Assembly: GCA_002163005.1 (NCBI GenBank)
Contig: MAAF01000083.1
Span: 93,978-157,977, forward strand
Origin: Colwellia psychrerythraea
GTDB taxonomy: Bacteria > Pseudomonadota > Gammaproteobacteria > Enterobacterales > Alteromonadaceae
DNA length: 64,000 nt
Direction of reading: 5' to 3'
The notes under the pieces: model-generated
What the model saw: the letters and a program-made list of their open reading frames with translations, nothing else
Told to the model about the DNA's origin: nothing
Databases searched by the model: none
In this document: positions 17,082-25,910 of the stretch, one piece after another
How positions within the stretch are numbered: position 1 is the stretch's first letter
Layout: each line of letters opens with the position of its first letter
Program-made: the position numbers and the translations under genes

Positions 17082-17903
17082 TTATAACCAACGTTTACGT
17101 CGCTTATAAGACTTTAAGTTTTTAAAGCTTTTACGTTCTTCGTTGCCGCCACCTAAATAAAACTCTTTTACATCTTCATTGCTAAGTAATTGCTCTTGAG
17201 TACCATCAAGTACAATTTTACCTGACTCCATAATGTAGCCATAGTCAGCAGCCCTTATTGCATAGTTAGCATTTTGCTCAACTAACAACATGGTAATACC
17301 TTGATCTTGATTAATTTTCTTAATAATACCAAAGACTTCTTTAACCAGTAATGGTGATAAACCCATCGAAGGCTCATCTAAACAAATCATTTTAGGACGA
17401 GCCATTAACGCTCTACCTATGGCTAACATTTGTTGCTCACCACCCGACAAATAACCGGCTAGACCGGTACGCTCTTTTAAACGAGGGAAATAATTAAACA
17501 CCATTTCAAGATCTTGATTTATTTGTGAATCATTACGTGTATAAGCACCTAATTTTAGGTTTTCAATTGAGGTCATATCTTCGATAATACGACGACCTTC
17601 CATCACCTGGATCAGACCACTACGTACAACATCTTCGCCATTTTTCTTATCTATGCGCTCGCCCATAAAGGTAATATCACCTTTAGTCACTTCACCATAT
17701 TCTGATTTAAGTAGGCCTGAAATCGCTTTTAATGTTGTTGATTTACCTGCGCCATTAGGGCCAAGTAACGTTACGATATCGCCTTCTGGTACATCTAATG
17801 TAACCCCTCGAAGTACTTGAATTACTTCGTCATAAACCACTTCAATGTTATTAACCGATAACATTGGTGTAGCCGTTTTAATTTTTTCTGCCGCCTGTGA
17901 CAT
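17082..17903 (-). CDS. livF: Branched-chain-type ABC transporter ATPase, LivF-like
   Basis: A 273-residue cytoplasmic ATPase subunit of a hydrophobic-amino-acid-type ABC importer. Walker A GPNGAGKST (about residue 53), signature LSGGEQQM (about 155), Walker B MICLDEPSMGL and switch LLVEQN are intact. The C-terminus carries a basic extension (SYKRRKRW) after the usual LivF end YLGGG. It follows livK in the transporter operon. Substrate is not fixed by the ATPase; the companion acyl-CoA ligases suggest an organic acid rather than leucine. Confidence 0.9.
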   Translation of the reverse strand: MSQAAEKIKTATPMLSVNNIEVVYDEVIQVLRGVTLDVPEGDIVTLLGPNGAGKSTTLKAISGLLKSEYGEVTKGDITFMGERIDKKNGEDVVRSGLIQVMEGRRIIEDMTSIENLKLGAYTRNDSQINQDLEMVFNYFPRLKERTGLAGYLSGGEQQMLAIGRALMARPKMICLDEPSMGLSPLLVKEVFGIIKKINQDQGITMLLVEQNANYAIRAADYGYIMESGKIVLDGTQEQLLSNEDVKEFYLGGGNEERKSFKNLKSYKRRKRWL

Positions 17904-18011
17904 AACTATGCTCCGTTGAAACTATAACTACCCAACTTGTTGCTAACAAATCCAATAGCGACAAGCTGAATAATATATAGAATACTCTACTAACTATTTA
18001 ATGATGAGGTA

Positions 18012-19271
18012 TTAATAACCTAACCAATCATCACGACGTTCTACAGTAACCGTACTCACTTTATTGACTTTAACACTACCATTTTCATAATTAGCATTAT
18101 AAATGTTAATTTTATTAATACCTCGATGATCATCTGCTTTCCATGTAGCAGGTAAACATACACCTTCTAGGCCTTTAGGTACCCAATCAGATTTAACATA
18201 CATACCCTTTTTAATATTTTCACCTGTAATTCCGCCATTTTCTTCCGCCCACTCCATTGCTTCTATCATATAATATGCAGAGCAAATACCACGCATATAA
18301 TGGTGAGTACGTTCTTTATTACCTGATGGATCTGACATTTTAGATATTTCACCTACCAACTTCATACCAGGAGCATCATCTCCCCAAAAAGGTGTCATGG
18401 TTGGAAATACATAATTTTTCAAACCTGAACCCCCAGCATTAAAAAAGTTTTTATCCGCTCCCCAAATGTTTGTCATTAACTGTATATCTGTACCCACTGT
18501 ATTACATGATTTAATTAGTGAAAGCGTTGAACCGCCCAAGTTACCTAAGTAACCATAGTTAGATCCTGAGTTTTTAATGCTCAAACATTGGGCTTTAAAA
18601 TCACCTGGCTTCATAGAAACAACTACAGGATGCAAAACCTTAAAGCCAAGCTCTTTAGCATAGTCGGCACAAGCTGTTTTAGGCGCATTAGGGTATGGGT
18701 GATTAGCACCAATATGAGTAAATTTAGGCTGTCCTTTGTTACCCTTACTTTTCCAGTCTTCCGCAGCCCACTGTATTAAACCGCGACAAACATCAGAATA
18801 TGAAGCGCCATAAAAGAAGTTATAAGGTGCTGGCTTCTTAGTATGTGGATTCTTACCGGTAGGATCAGTTAAATGACCTGAATAAGATCCTGAAAAGTTG
18901 GGTATTTTATCACGCGAAACAAACGAAATTAATGCTTCAGTATCAGCAGTTCCAAATCCCTGCATCACTACCATATTCTTACGTGATGTCCATTTTTTAT
19001 AAGCAGCAATGGCTTGTGGTACTTTATAAGAGTAGTCAATAGTTTCATGCTCGAATTTAGTACCATTAATGCCATTATTTTTTTTCTTATAGTTTAATGC
19101 ATCTCTGATTCCACTTCCGTAATGCTTAGCTACAAAAGAAGTAGGACCTGTCATGTCAGCCAAGTGACCAACAAAAACAGAATCTTCTGCTTGCACTTGG
19201 CTAGTAAAACTTAAAGCAATACAAGTAGTAATTGAACTTAGTAATAATTTTTTGTTTTTAATGCTATTCAT
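18012..19271 (-). CDS. ABC transporter periplasmic substrate-binding protein (LivK-like)
   Basis: A periplasmic binding protein of the type I (Leu/Ile/Val-binding) fold, about 419 residues. The open frame extends five codons upstream to a TTG at 19286, but the ATG at 19271 is preferred because it follows a GAGG ribosome-binding site and starts a clean signal peptide (MNSIKNKKLLLSSI, cleavage after VQA). The mature part begins with VFVGHLADMTGPTS, which matches the start of the fold, and has six Cys. Members of this subgroup are larger than classical LivK. It is the likely ligand-recognition subunit for the LivHMGF permease encoded on both sides. About 240 bp separate it from livM, so it may have its own promoter. 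Confidence 0.88.
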   Translation of the reverse strand: MNSIKNKKLLLSSITTCIALSFTSQVQAEDSVFVGHLADMTGPTSFVAKHYGSGIRDALNYKKKNNGINGTKFEHETIDYSYKVPQAIAAYKKWTSRKNMVVMQGFGTADTEALISFVSRDKIPNFSGSYSGHLTDPTGKNPHTKKPAPYNFFYGASYSDVCRGLIQWAAEDWKSKGNKGQPKFTHIGANHPYPNAPKTACADYAKELGFKVLHPVVVSMKPGDFKAQCLSIKNSGSNYGYLGNLGGSTLSLIKSCNTVGTDIQLMTNIWGADKNFFNAGGSGLKNYVFPTMTPFWGDDAPGMKLVGEISKMSDPSGNKERTHHYMRGICSAYYMIEAMEWAEENGGITGENIKKGMYVKSDWVPKGLEGVCLPATWKADDHRGINKINIYNANYENGSVKVNKVSTVTVERRDDWLGY

Positions 19272-19513
19272 TTGAACGTTCCTCAAATTTTTATTTAGTA
19301 CTTATTTATATAAGTAAGCTGTTTATATAAATAGGTAAGCAGTATTATTGTTATGTTTATATTTACGCTTATTTTCTCGCAGTTACCTTTTCATATTCCT
19401 ATTTAATACCAATCAAACTAACGAAGTGATCTTTTAAAATGCTCTTAATTAATTTAATCGGTATAACTGCAATTTATTCACCATTCATTTCTCAAGTGCT
19501 TTCATGAAGTCAC

Positions 19514-20587
19514 TTAGTAAGCAAATGGATAGAATTTCCAATAGTTTTTAATTTGTGTCCAACGATGCGCCAATCCTTCTGGCTCAAAGATTAAGAAGCC
19601 GATAATAACTAAGCCAATAGTCATTTCTTTGATGTAAGCTAAACCATCAACCACCATAGGGATATTGCCCCAATCGGTCATTTTCATGACACCAACACCG
19701 CTTTCTAATACTTCAGGTAAGAACACCATAAAGATGACCCCCATCAAGGTACCTTTTATCGAACCTAAACCGCCAATAATAATCATGGCTAAGAATTGAA
19801 TAGATAACATAAGTGTAAAGCCTTCGGCAGATACATAACCTAAATAATGAGCATATAACGCACCACCAATGCCGGCATAAAAAGAAGAGATACCAAATGA
19901 AAGTAGGCGATATTTATTTAACTTTACCCCCATGATTTCAGCTGATAAATAATGATCACGTACAGCAACAAAGGCACGCCCATCACGGCTCCGCATTAAG
20001 TTACAACCCCAGATAAACATGAATACTAGTGAAAATAACGCTACATAGTAAAAGCTTTGGTCGGTATCAAAAGCAAAACCAAATAAGTTTATAGGCTCGG
20101 CCATTGAACCCGATGAACCACCGGAAAACCAATCTGCACGAGCGAAAAAATCTTCAATAATAAATTGTGAAGCAAGTGTCGCTATTGCTAAATACAAACC
20201 TTTGATTCTAGCAGCTGGCGCACCAAACATCATGCCAACGCCCATGGTTAAGAAACCCGCTAAAGGAATACATAAAAACACTGGGATATGAAAGCTGGTG
20301 TTTAACCAGGCCGAGGCAAACGCGCCAAAACCAAAAAAAGCACCATGCCCTAACGATATTTGTCCGGTGTAACCTACTAAGATATTCAAACCTAATGCAG
20401 CAATGCCTAAATAGGATATTTGAATTAATAAGGTAATAAAGTAACCATCAACAACTAACGGTGCAAAGCACAACGCTAAGATGGTAAAAATGGTCACCCA
20501 ACGGATGGTTTTTGTTTCAAAAATTGTATTATCTTGTTTATAGCTAGTGCGGAAATCTCCGCACGGGCGCATAGTTAAACTAGACAT
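19514..20587 (-). CDS. livM: Branched-chain-type ABC transporter permease, LivM-like
   Basis: A 357-residue inner-membrane permease with about ten hydrophobic segments after a polar N-terminal head of roughly 27 residues. LivM hallmarks: LNILVGYTGQISLGHGAFFGFGAFA (about residues 62-86; the conserved G-Q-x-SLG-H-G patch), AIATLASQFIIEDFF, and the C-terminal loop IIIGGLGSIKGTLMG that contacts the ATPase. AGGAG precedes the ATG by 6 bp. It pairs with the LivH-like subunit encoded 102 bp upstream. Confidence 0.92.
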   Translation of the reverse strand: MSSLTMRPCGDFRTSYKQDNTIFETKTIRWVTIFTILALCFAPLVVDGYFITLLIQISYLGIAALGLNILVGYTGQISLGHGAFFGFGAFASAWLNTSFHIPVFLCIPLAGFLTMGVGMMFGAPAARIKGLYLAIATLASQFIIEDFFARADWFSGGSSGSMAEPINLFGFAFDTDQSFYYVALFSLVFMFIWGCNLMRSRDGRAFVAVRDHYLSAEIMGVKLNKYRLLSFGISSFYAGIGGALYAHYLGYVSAEGFTLMLSIQFLAMIIIGGLGSIKGTLMGVIFMVFLPEVLESGVGVMKMTDWGNIPMVVDGLAYIKEMTIGLVIIGFLIFEPEGLAHRWTQIKNYWKFYPFAY

Positions 20588-20689
20588 AAATCACTCCTAA
20601 TAATTGTTCGTTTTATTGATATTGTTAATTAAATTGCGCTAGGCTTAACTAAACTCAGCTAAACCCAGCTAAACTGCTCTAGAATTGCG

Positions 20690-21583
20690 CTATATACGCT
20701 CAATGTCTTTAGTGCCAAATAAACCGTAAGGTTTGAACCAAAGAATAATTAACAACACATAAAATGGTGCGATATCGTACATATTACCAATGTGTAAATA
20801 TTGACTATCAAAAAACTCAGCGACGTTTTCTAATACACCGATAATGAGACCGCCAACGATGGCGCCAACAATTGAATCTAATCCGCCTAAAATAACGGCT
20901 GGGAATACTTTGATACCCATAATAGAAAGTGATTCTGAAACGCCATTAACCATACCAAGCACTATCCCTGCGGTAGCCGAAACTGTTGCTGCAATACCCC
21001 AACTCATCGCAAAAACATGCTTTACAGACACACCTAAACTTTGAGCCGCTTGTTGATCAAAAGCTGTCGCTCTCATCGCTAGGCCATGCTTAGAGTGTTT
21101 AAAGAATAAATAGAACGCGACCATGATAATTAACGCTATCACCGTACTCATTAAATACGCCATTTCTACATTTAATCCAAAGATGTTAATACTTTGCGTA
21201 TCAAATACTTGCGGATAACTTTGCGGTGAAGAGCCAAATATCCATTTCATTAATGACTGAAAGAATATAGACAGACCGACAGTCACCATGATCACTGAGA
21301 TAATTGGCTCACCAATCATAGGACGCAGTACTATCATTTGTAACAGCACACCAAAACCTGCCATAAATAAAAGTGATAATAAAAATCCTAGAAAGAACGG
21401 TAATTCTAAGTAAATTAGTGAAGCCCAACATACCCAGGCGCCAATAAGTAAAAACTCACCTTGGGCGAAGTTAACAATTTGTGTTGATTTATAAACCAAC
21501 ACAAAACACATACCAATGACACCGTACAACAAGCCAACAATAAGGCCATTGACGACTAATTGCGTTAAGAGTTCAAAATTCAT
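20690..21583 (-). CDS. livH: Branched-chain-type ABC transporter permease, LivH-like
   Basis: A 297-residue inner-membrane permease with about eight hydrophobic segments. LivH features: VNGLIVGLLYGVIGMCFVLVYKSTQIVNFAQGEF at the N-terminus (described here by its NFAQGE patch, about residue 38), and the ATPase-contact loop AVILGGLDSIVGAIVGG near residue 235. The ATG overlaps the TGA of the upstream acyl-CoA synthetase (ATGA), indicating tight translational coupling between ligase and permease. Confidence 0.92.
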   Translation of the reverse strand: MNFELLTQLVVNGLIVGLLYGVIGMCFVLVYKSTQIVNFAQGEFLLIGAWVCWASLIYLELPFFLGFLLSLLFMAGFGVLLQMIVLRPMIGEPIISVIMVTVGLSIFFQSLMKWIFGSSPQSYPQVFDTQSINIFGLNVEMAYLMSTVIALIIMVAFYLFFKHSKHGLAMRATAFDQQAAQSLGVSVKHVFAMSWGIAATVSATAGIVLGMVNGVSESLSIMGIKVFPAVILGGLDSIVGAIVGGLIIGVLENVAEFFDSQYLHIGNMYDIAPFYVLLIILWFKPYGLFGTKDIERI

Positions 21584-23565
21584 GATGCTTTCCTCTGAGT
21601 TTGACTACTTGTTGATGAAACAGCACTACCATCATTTTCAATTACCGTCGCAACTTTAAGTGTTGTTTGAATACGTGAACTACCACCATCTTGAAAGGTA
21701 ATTACAGTATCAATATCAACCATCTCTTTGTTGTCGTAAATAGAGTCAATGATGTCACCATATTTATCAGCAATAACCGTGCGTCGAACTTTACGTGTAC
21801 GTGTTAATTCACCATCATCCGCATCAAGCTCTTTATAAAGTAGAATAAACTTATTGATTTTTTGTGCGTCAGGTAAAGTCGCGTTAACTTTCTCTACTTC
21901 CTCATTAAGCTTTTGATAAACCTCAGGTAAAGAAGAGAGACTGGTGTAGTTAGTAAAACCTAAACCTTGTTGTTCTGCCCACTTAGAAACAATAGAGAAG
22001 CGAATACAAATAATGGCGCTTAAGTAAGGTTTGTCTTTACCTAAAATAACGGCTTCACCAATAAATGATGAGAATTTCAATTTGTTTTCAATATACTGTG
22101 GCGAGTACTGAATACCATTGCTGGTTTTAGCTAAATCTTTGATTCGGTCGATAATGACTAAGTGTCCTGAAGGTTTGAAATAACCCGCATCACCGGTATG
22201 CATCCAGCCATCAATAACATCTTCGTCATAGGCTTTTTGATTATCTAAATAACCGGTAAACATACCCACAGTTCTCGCGATAACCTCACCAACACCTTCT
22301 TTATCAGCGTTAATAACTTTTACTTCAGCGGTATCAAAAGCAACACCAACACTGTCGTAATCAACGTCATTTTCTTTGTGAACTGTGTAAGCACCACATA
22401 ACTCCGTTTGACCATAAAGTTGACGTAGCGGAACACCAATAGTTTGGAAGAATCTAAAAGTATCAGGTCCCATAGCTGCACCACCGGTTGCCGCTGATTT
22501 TAAATTGGTGAAACCTAATCTATCTTTTAAGGCATTCATCAATAAAAAGTCGGCAAATGCTGAACGCTTACCTTCTAATTGTGCTTTTTCAGAAAGGGTA
22601 AAAGCATAATCAAATAACTTTTGTTTAAGTGGCGTTGAATCCATCATACGCGCTTTGACGTCGGCTAAAATACCTTCCCAAACACGTGGTGCAAGTAAAA
22701 CAAAGTTTGGTCCAATTTCACGTAAATCAGCCATCAGTGTTTCTTGACCTTCAACAAAATTGACTATTTGACGAGCAATTAACGCTTGGCCAACGGCATA
22801 AACTTGTTCCATGATCCATGGTAGAGGTAATACCGATACATAGTTATCGCCAGGCTGGCGAGGATCAGCACGTAAATATGAACTACAGTGCTTAACAAAA
22901 TTACCACCACATAAAAAGGCTATTTTAGGTTTTGAGGTTGTGCCTGACGTAGTACAGTAAATAGCAGTTTCATCAGCGTTAGTCGCATCAACATAAGTGT
23001 CATATAACTCAGGTGACATTTTTTCTATTGCTTGACCCTGCTTATATATTTCTTCAATGCTGATCAAACGCTTATCGTCATATTTACGCATCCCACGTGG
23101 ATCGCAATAAACAATCAATTTTACATCTGGAATGTCATCGCCTAACTCAAGCAACTTATCACACTGCTCTTCGTCTTCTGCGATAACAACCGTCGCGTTA
23201 CTTTTATTAAGTAAGTAAACCACTTCTTCATGTAAGGAATCTTGGAAAATACCGATGGAGTAACAACCCATGGAATGTGCGGCTACTTCACCCCAAACCC
23301 ATTCTGGTCTGTTATCACCTAATAAGGCGATAGCTTCTTTCGGGTTAACACCTAATTTTATTAGCGCTAATGATAACCACTTAACGCGATTGTTATAATC
23401 TAACCAGGTAAATTCGTTCCAAATACCAAACTCTTTTTCACGCATGGCAATATCATTTGGCCAGCTTTTAGCATTTTGTCTCAGTATTTTTGGAAAAGTA
23501 TCTAACTCCCCCATTTCAAAATCTTTACTTGTAGGTAATTGGTTTGCTGCTTGTAAGTTAGACAT
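21580..23565 (-). CDS. Long-chain-type AMP-forming acyl-CoA synthetase
   Basis: A 661-residue adenylate-forming ligase that activates a carboxylic acid with ATP and CoA. Motifs: phosphate loop CTTSGTTSKPK (Ser replaces the usual Gly before KPK), YGQTELCG, GWMHTGDAGYF, and the hinge DRIKDLAKTSNG. It is embedded between livG and livH with overlapping codons on both sides (TAATG with livG, ATGA with livH). Import and CoA activation of the substrate are therefore probably coupled, as in vectorial acylation. Its length and hinge resemble the FadD/bubblegum-type group fused into Liv operons of many Proteobacteria. Confidence 0.9.
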   Translation of the reverse strand: MSNLQAANQLPTSKDFEMGELDTFPKILRQNAKSWPNDIAMREKEFGIWNEFTWLDYNNRVKWLSLALIKLGVNPKEAIALLGDNRPEWVWGEVAAHSMGCYSIGIFQDSLHEEVVYLLNKSNATVVIAEDEEQCDKLLELGDDIPDVKLIVYCDPRGMRKYDDKRLISIEEIYKQGQAIEKMSPELYDTYVDATNADETAIYCTTSGTTSKPKIAFLCGGNFVKHCSSYLRADPRQPGDNYVSVLPLPWIMEQVYAVGQALIARQIVNFVEGQETLMADLREIGPNFVLLAPRVWEGILADVKARMMDSTPLKQKLFDYAFTLSEKAQLEGKRSAFADFLLMNALKDRLGFTNLKSAATGGAAMGPDTFRFFQTIGVPLRQLYGQTELCGAYTVHKENDVDYDSVGVAFDTAEVKVINADKEGVGEVIARTVGMFTGYLDNQKAYDEDVIDGWMHTGDAGYFKPSGHLVIIDRIKDLAKTSNGIQYSPQYIENKLKFSSFIGEAVILGKDKPYLSAIICIRFSIVSKWAEQQGLGFTNYTSLSSLPEVYQKLNEEVEKVNATLPDAQKINKFILLYKELDADDGELTRTRKVRRTVIADKYGDIIDSIYDNKEMVDIDTVITFQDGGSSRIQTTLKVATVIENDGSAVSSTSSQTQRKAS

Positions 23566-24389
23566 TAGCTAGCCTCCCTCTCTTCAGTGGTATTAGTGGC
23601 TTCTTCTTCAATTTCATCATCTTCAATACCAAGATAAGCACGTTTAACATGTGGATCAGCCATCACTTCATCAGGTAAACCTGACATTAGCTTCTTACCA
23701 AAATCGAGCACCATTACTTGGTGTGAAATATCCATTACTACGCCCATGTCATGTTCGATCATCACTACCGTGATACCAAACTCTTCATTTAAATCGAGAA
23801 TATAACGAGCCATATCTTCTTTTTCTTCTAAATTCATACCAGCCATAGGCTCATCAAGAAGAATTAATTTGGGCTTTAATGCCATTGCACGTGCTAGCTC
23901 AACTCGCTTACGTAGACCATAAGACAAGGTGCCAGCAACAGATTTTCTGATATGAGAAATTTCTAAAAAGTCGATAATTTCTTCACAGTAACGACGGTGA
24001 GCAAGCTCTTCTTTTTGTGCAGGTGATGCCCAATATAAAGGCCCTGTTAACCAGTTGTTTTTCAATAGGTGATGACGGCCAACCATGATGTTGTCTAAAA
24101 CTGACATGTGACCAAACAAGGCTAAATTTTGAAAGGTACGGCCCATTCCAAGATCTGCTCTGTCATTTGGACGTAAATCAGTGACAATTTTGTCATTGAA
24201 AATAACGTTTCCAGAATTAGGTTGATACCGTCCAGAGATACAGTTAAGCATGGAGGTTTTACCAGCGCCGTTAGGACCGATAATGGAAAATACAGAGCCA
24301 CGGGGAACTTCAAAGCTAACGTCGGTTAGTGCTTTTACGCCACCGAACGCTAATGAAACGTTCTCTACTTTGAGTATTGACTCAGTCAT
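23565..24389 (-). CDS. livG: Branched-chain-type ABC transporter ATPase, LivG-like
   Basis: A 274-residue ATPase subunit. The open frame extends to 24446, but the ATG at 24389 is chosen because GAGGAG lies 8-9 bp upstream and the protein then begins MTESILKVENVSLAFGG like its relatives. Walker A GPNGAGKTS, signature LSYGLRKRVELARAM (LSYG replaces LSGG, normal for LivG), Walker B LILLDEPMAGM and H-switch VVMIEHDMGVV are intact. A Glu/Asp-rich C-terminal tail (DDEIEEEATNTTEE) is unusual. It is the first gene of the transporter-ligase operon and overlaps the ligase start by one base. Confidence 0.9.
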   Translation of the reverse strand: MTESILKVENVSLAFGGVKALTDVSFEVPRGSVFSIIGPNGAGKTSMLNCISGRYQPNSGNVIFNDKIVTDLRPNDRADLGMGRTFQNLALFGHMSVLDNIMVGRHHLLKNNWLTGPLYWASPAQKEELAHRRYCEEIIDFLEISHIRKSVAGTLSYGLRKRVELARAMALKPKLILLDEPMAGMNLEEKEDMARYILDLNEEFGITVVMIEHDMGVVMDISHQVMVLDFGKKLMSGLPDEVMADPHVKRAYLGIEDDEIEEEATNTTEEREAS

Positions 24390-24513
24390 ACTCACACTCC
24401 TCAATTGATAAAAAATATATGCGTTTTTACACGCTTGAAACATCAAGACAATCTGCTGTCTAATAAGCTATATCCATATAGCGTCTGTCACTGCGAGATA
24501 CTTTATATGTTGT

Positions 24514-24550
24514 ATCTAAAAAAAGAGGGGGAACACTTCCCCCTCAAAAA
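24514..24550 (-). terminator. Rho-independent terminator of the porin gene
   Basis: A perfect 9-bp G/C-rich stem (GAGGGGGAA 24525-24533, TTCCCCCTC 24537-24545) with a 3-base loop is followed on the minus strand by a run of seven T. It lies about 45 bp after the porin stop and separates porin from livG transcription, at least partly. Confidence 0.9.
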
Positions 24551-24592
24551 CGTAACAACAAAATGGGAGTTGTCACGTGTACTAAGATAAAA

Positions 24593-25648
24593 CTAAAGTA
24601 CGTACTTCATTGTTACTTGTGCATAGTTTGAATCTGCATCTAAGTTGTCCTGTCTGTACTGACCTACTTCAACACCTACCGCTAATTGCTTAGTTAGATT
24701 TTCAAATAAGTTAATACTCCATTGGCTACTCTCAGCACCTGAGTAATCAGCTTCAGCTGCACCGTAAAGCACAGTAGATCTTAATGTTTCTGTCCAGTAA
24801 TGACGGTATGCAGCAAGATAAGCGGTGGTATCTTCAACTTTTTCAATACCTGCACCATCAGTATTGATATCTTTAGTGAAAGCAACGCCAACATAACGAC
24901 CTACTTCACCTTGGTGAAATTGAAATCTAAAATCATCTTTACCAATGGTTTTAATACGACCTGCAATTGAACCGCCAATGGCTGTTTCAGAATTACCCGA
25001 ATTGGTATTTAGTTGACGACCTAAAGCTGAGAATGAAACAGAACCCCAGTCACCTTTTAAGTTATAACGCGCGACCACATCTGGAACGCTGTCATTTGCG
25101 GTATCACCACCCCAAGTTTCAGGATTCTCAAGTGAGAATTGGAAATCGCCCATGGTGTAGCGAACTTGACCTTGACGAATGAACACTAAGCCCTGTGTTG
25201 CACCAGCAAAATCTGCTGATTCAGGGATAGCGCTAGTATTCATAAAGGTTGACCACGTTTGTCCTGCTAGCACGTTTTTATATTTGATAAAAGCATGACG
25301 AATACGAGGATGAGCAGAGTTTGAAACGATTTCGTTACCGCCGCCGCCCCAAAAATCCATCTCAATAAAACCCATGACTTCGCCATGGTTGTACTTCATA
25401 TTGAAACGAGTTTCATTGGCAAAAATATTAAATTGTGAAGCATCTTCAGCAAGTTTAGTGCCCGAACCAATCCAGAAAGGCTTATAGCCAACATTACCAT
25501 CAACATAGCGGGCATCAACTTTGATATATCCACCGAAAGATATTTTATCTTCGTCTGATATTTTAATTTCGTAACCAGCATTTGCTGCGCTAGCAGCTAC
25601 AAGTAAAGGTGAGGCGAGTAGTAGTCTTTTAAATTTATTGCTAACCAT
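24593..25648 (-). CDS. DcaP-like trimeric outer-membrane porin
   Basis: A 351-residue outer-membrane porin. It has a signal peptide (MVSNKFKRLLLASPLLVAAS, cleavage after ANA), then alternating beta-strand pattern throughout and a C-terminal strand ending in YAQVTMKYVL. The FGGYIKVDARY opening, the NETRFNMKYNHGEVMGFIEMDFWGGGG region and the GQTWSTFMNTS segment are typical of DcaP-type porins, which pass dicarboxylic and aromatic acids. It sits immediately upstream of the Liv-type ABC/ligase operon on the same strand, consistent with being the outer-membrane entry for the same substrate. Confidence 0.85.
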   Translation of the reverse strand: MVSNKFKRLLLASPLLVAASAANAGYEIKISDEDKISFGGYIKVDARYVDGNVGYKPFWIGSGTKLAEDASQFNIFANETRFNMKYNHGEVMGFIEMDFWGGGGNEIVSNSAHPRIRHAFIKYKNVLAGQTWSTFMNTSAIPESADFAGATQGLVFIRQGQVRYTMGDFQFSLENPETWGGDTANDSVPDVVARYNLKGDWGSVSFSALGRQLNTNSGNSETAIGGSIAGRIKTIGKDDFRFQFHQGEVGRYVGVAFTKDINTDGAGIEKVEDTTAYLAAYRHYWTETLRSTVLYGAAEADYSGAESSQWSINLFENLTKQLAVGVEVGQYRQDNLDADSNYAQVTMKYVL

Positions 25649-25910
25649 TGCTATTTCCCTTGTTATATTTGTTATTTTATTTGAACTTATTATGTGTGTT
25701 TTATGTCAACCGAACTCATATTTACCTAATCATCATAAGCCAGTACAAAAATGTAACAATCGGAAATAAGACTTAGCACCTAGCACCTAGTCCTTTGGTC
25801 GTAGGAAATAATTCATTCAAAGACTAGTCCTTAAGTCTTAGAAATATAGAGGTTTTTATTTAAAGAAATATGTTAAATTTAAAAGGTGATAGTTAGGTAG
25901 GTTTAATATT
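25649..25910. promoter_or_regulatory. Divergent promoter region between porin and crbS-like genes
   Basis: This 262-bp spacer must hold promoters for both divergent genes. It contains a direct duplication TAGCACCTAGCACCTAG near 25774-25790 and an inverted pair AAGACT (25819-25824) / AGTCTT (25835-25840). These are candidate regulator sites. No known consensus was matched. Confidence 0.4.

Noticed and set aside
19272..19286. TTG start five codons upstream of the substrate-binding protein
   Set aside because: The ATG at 19271 has the GAGG site and begins a proper signal peptide.
24390..24446. Longer LivG start
   Set aside because: The extra 19 residues are not family-like and the ribosome-binding site precedes 24389.
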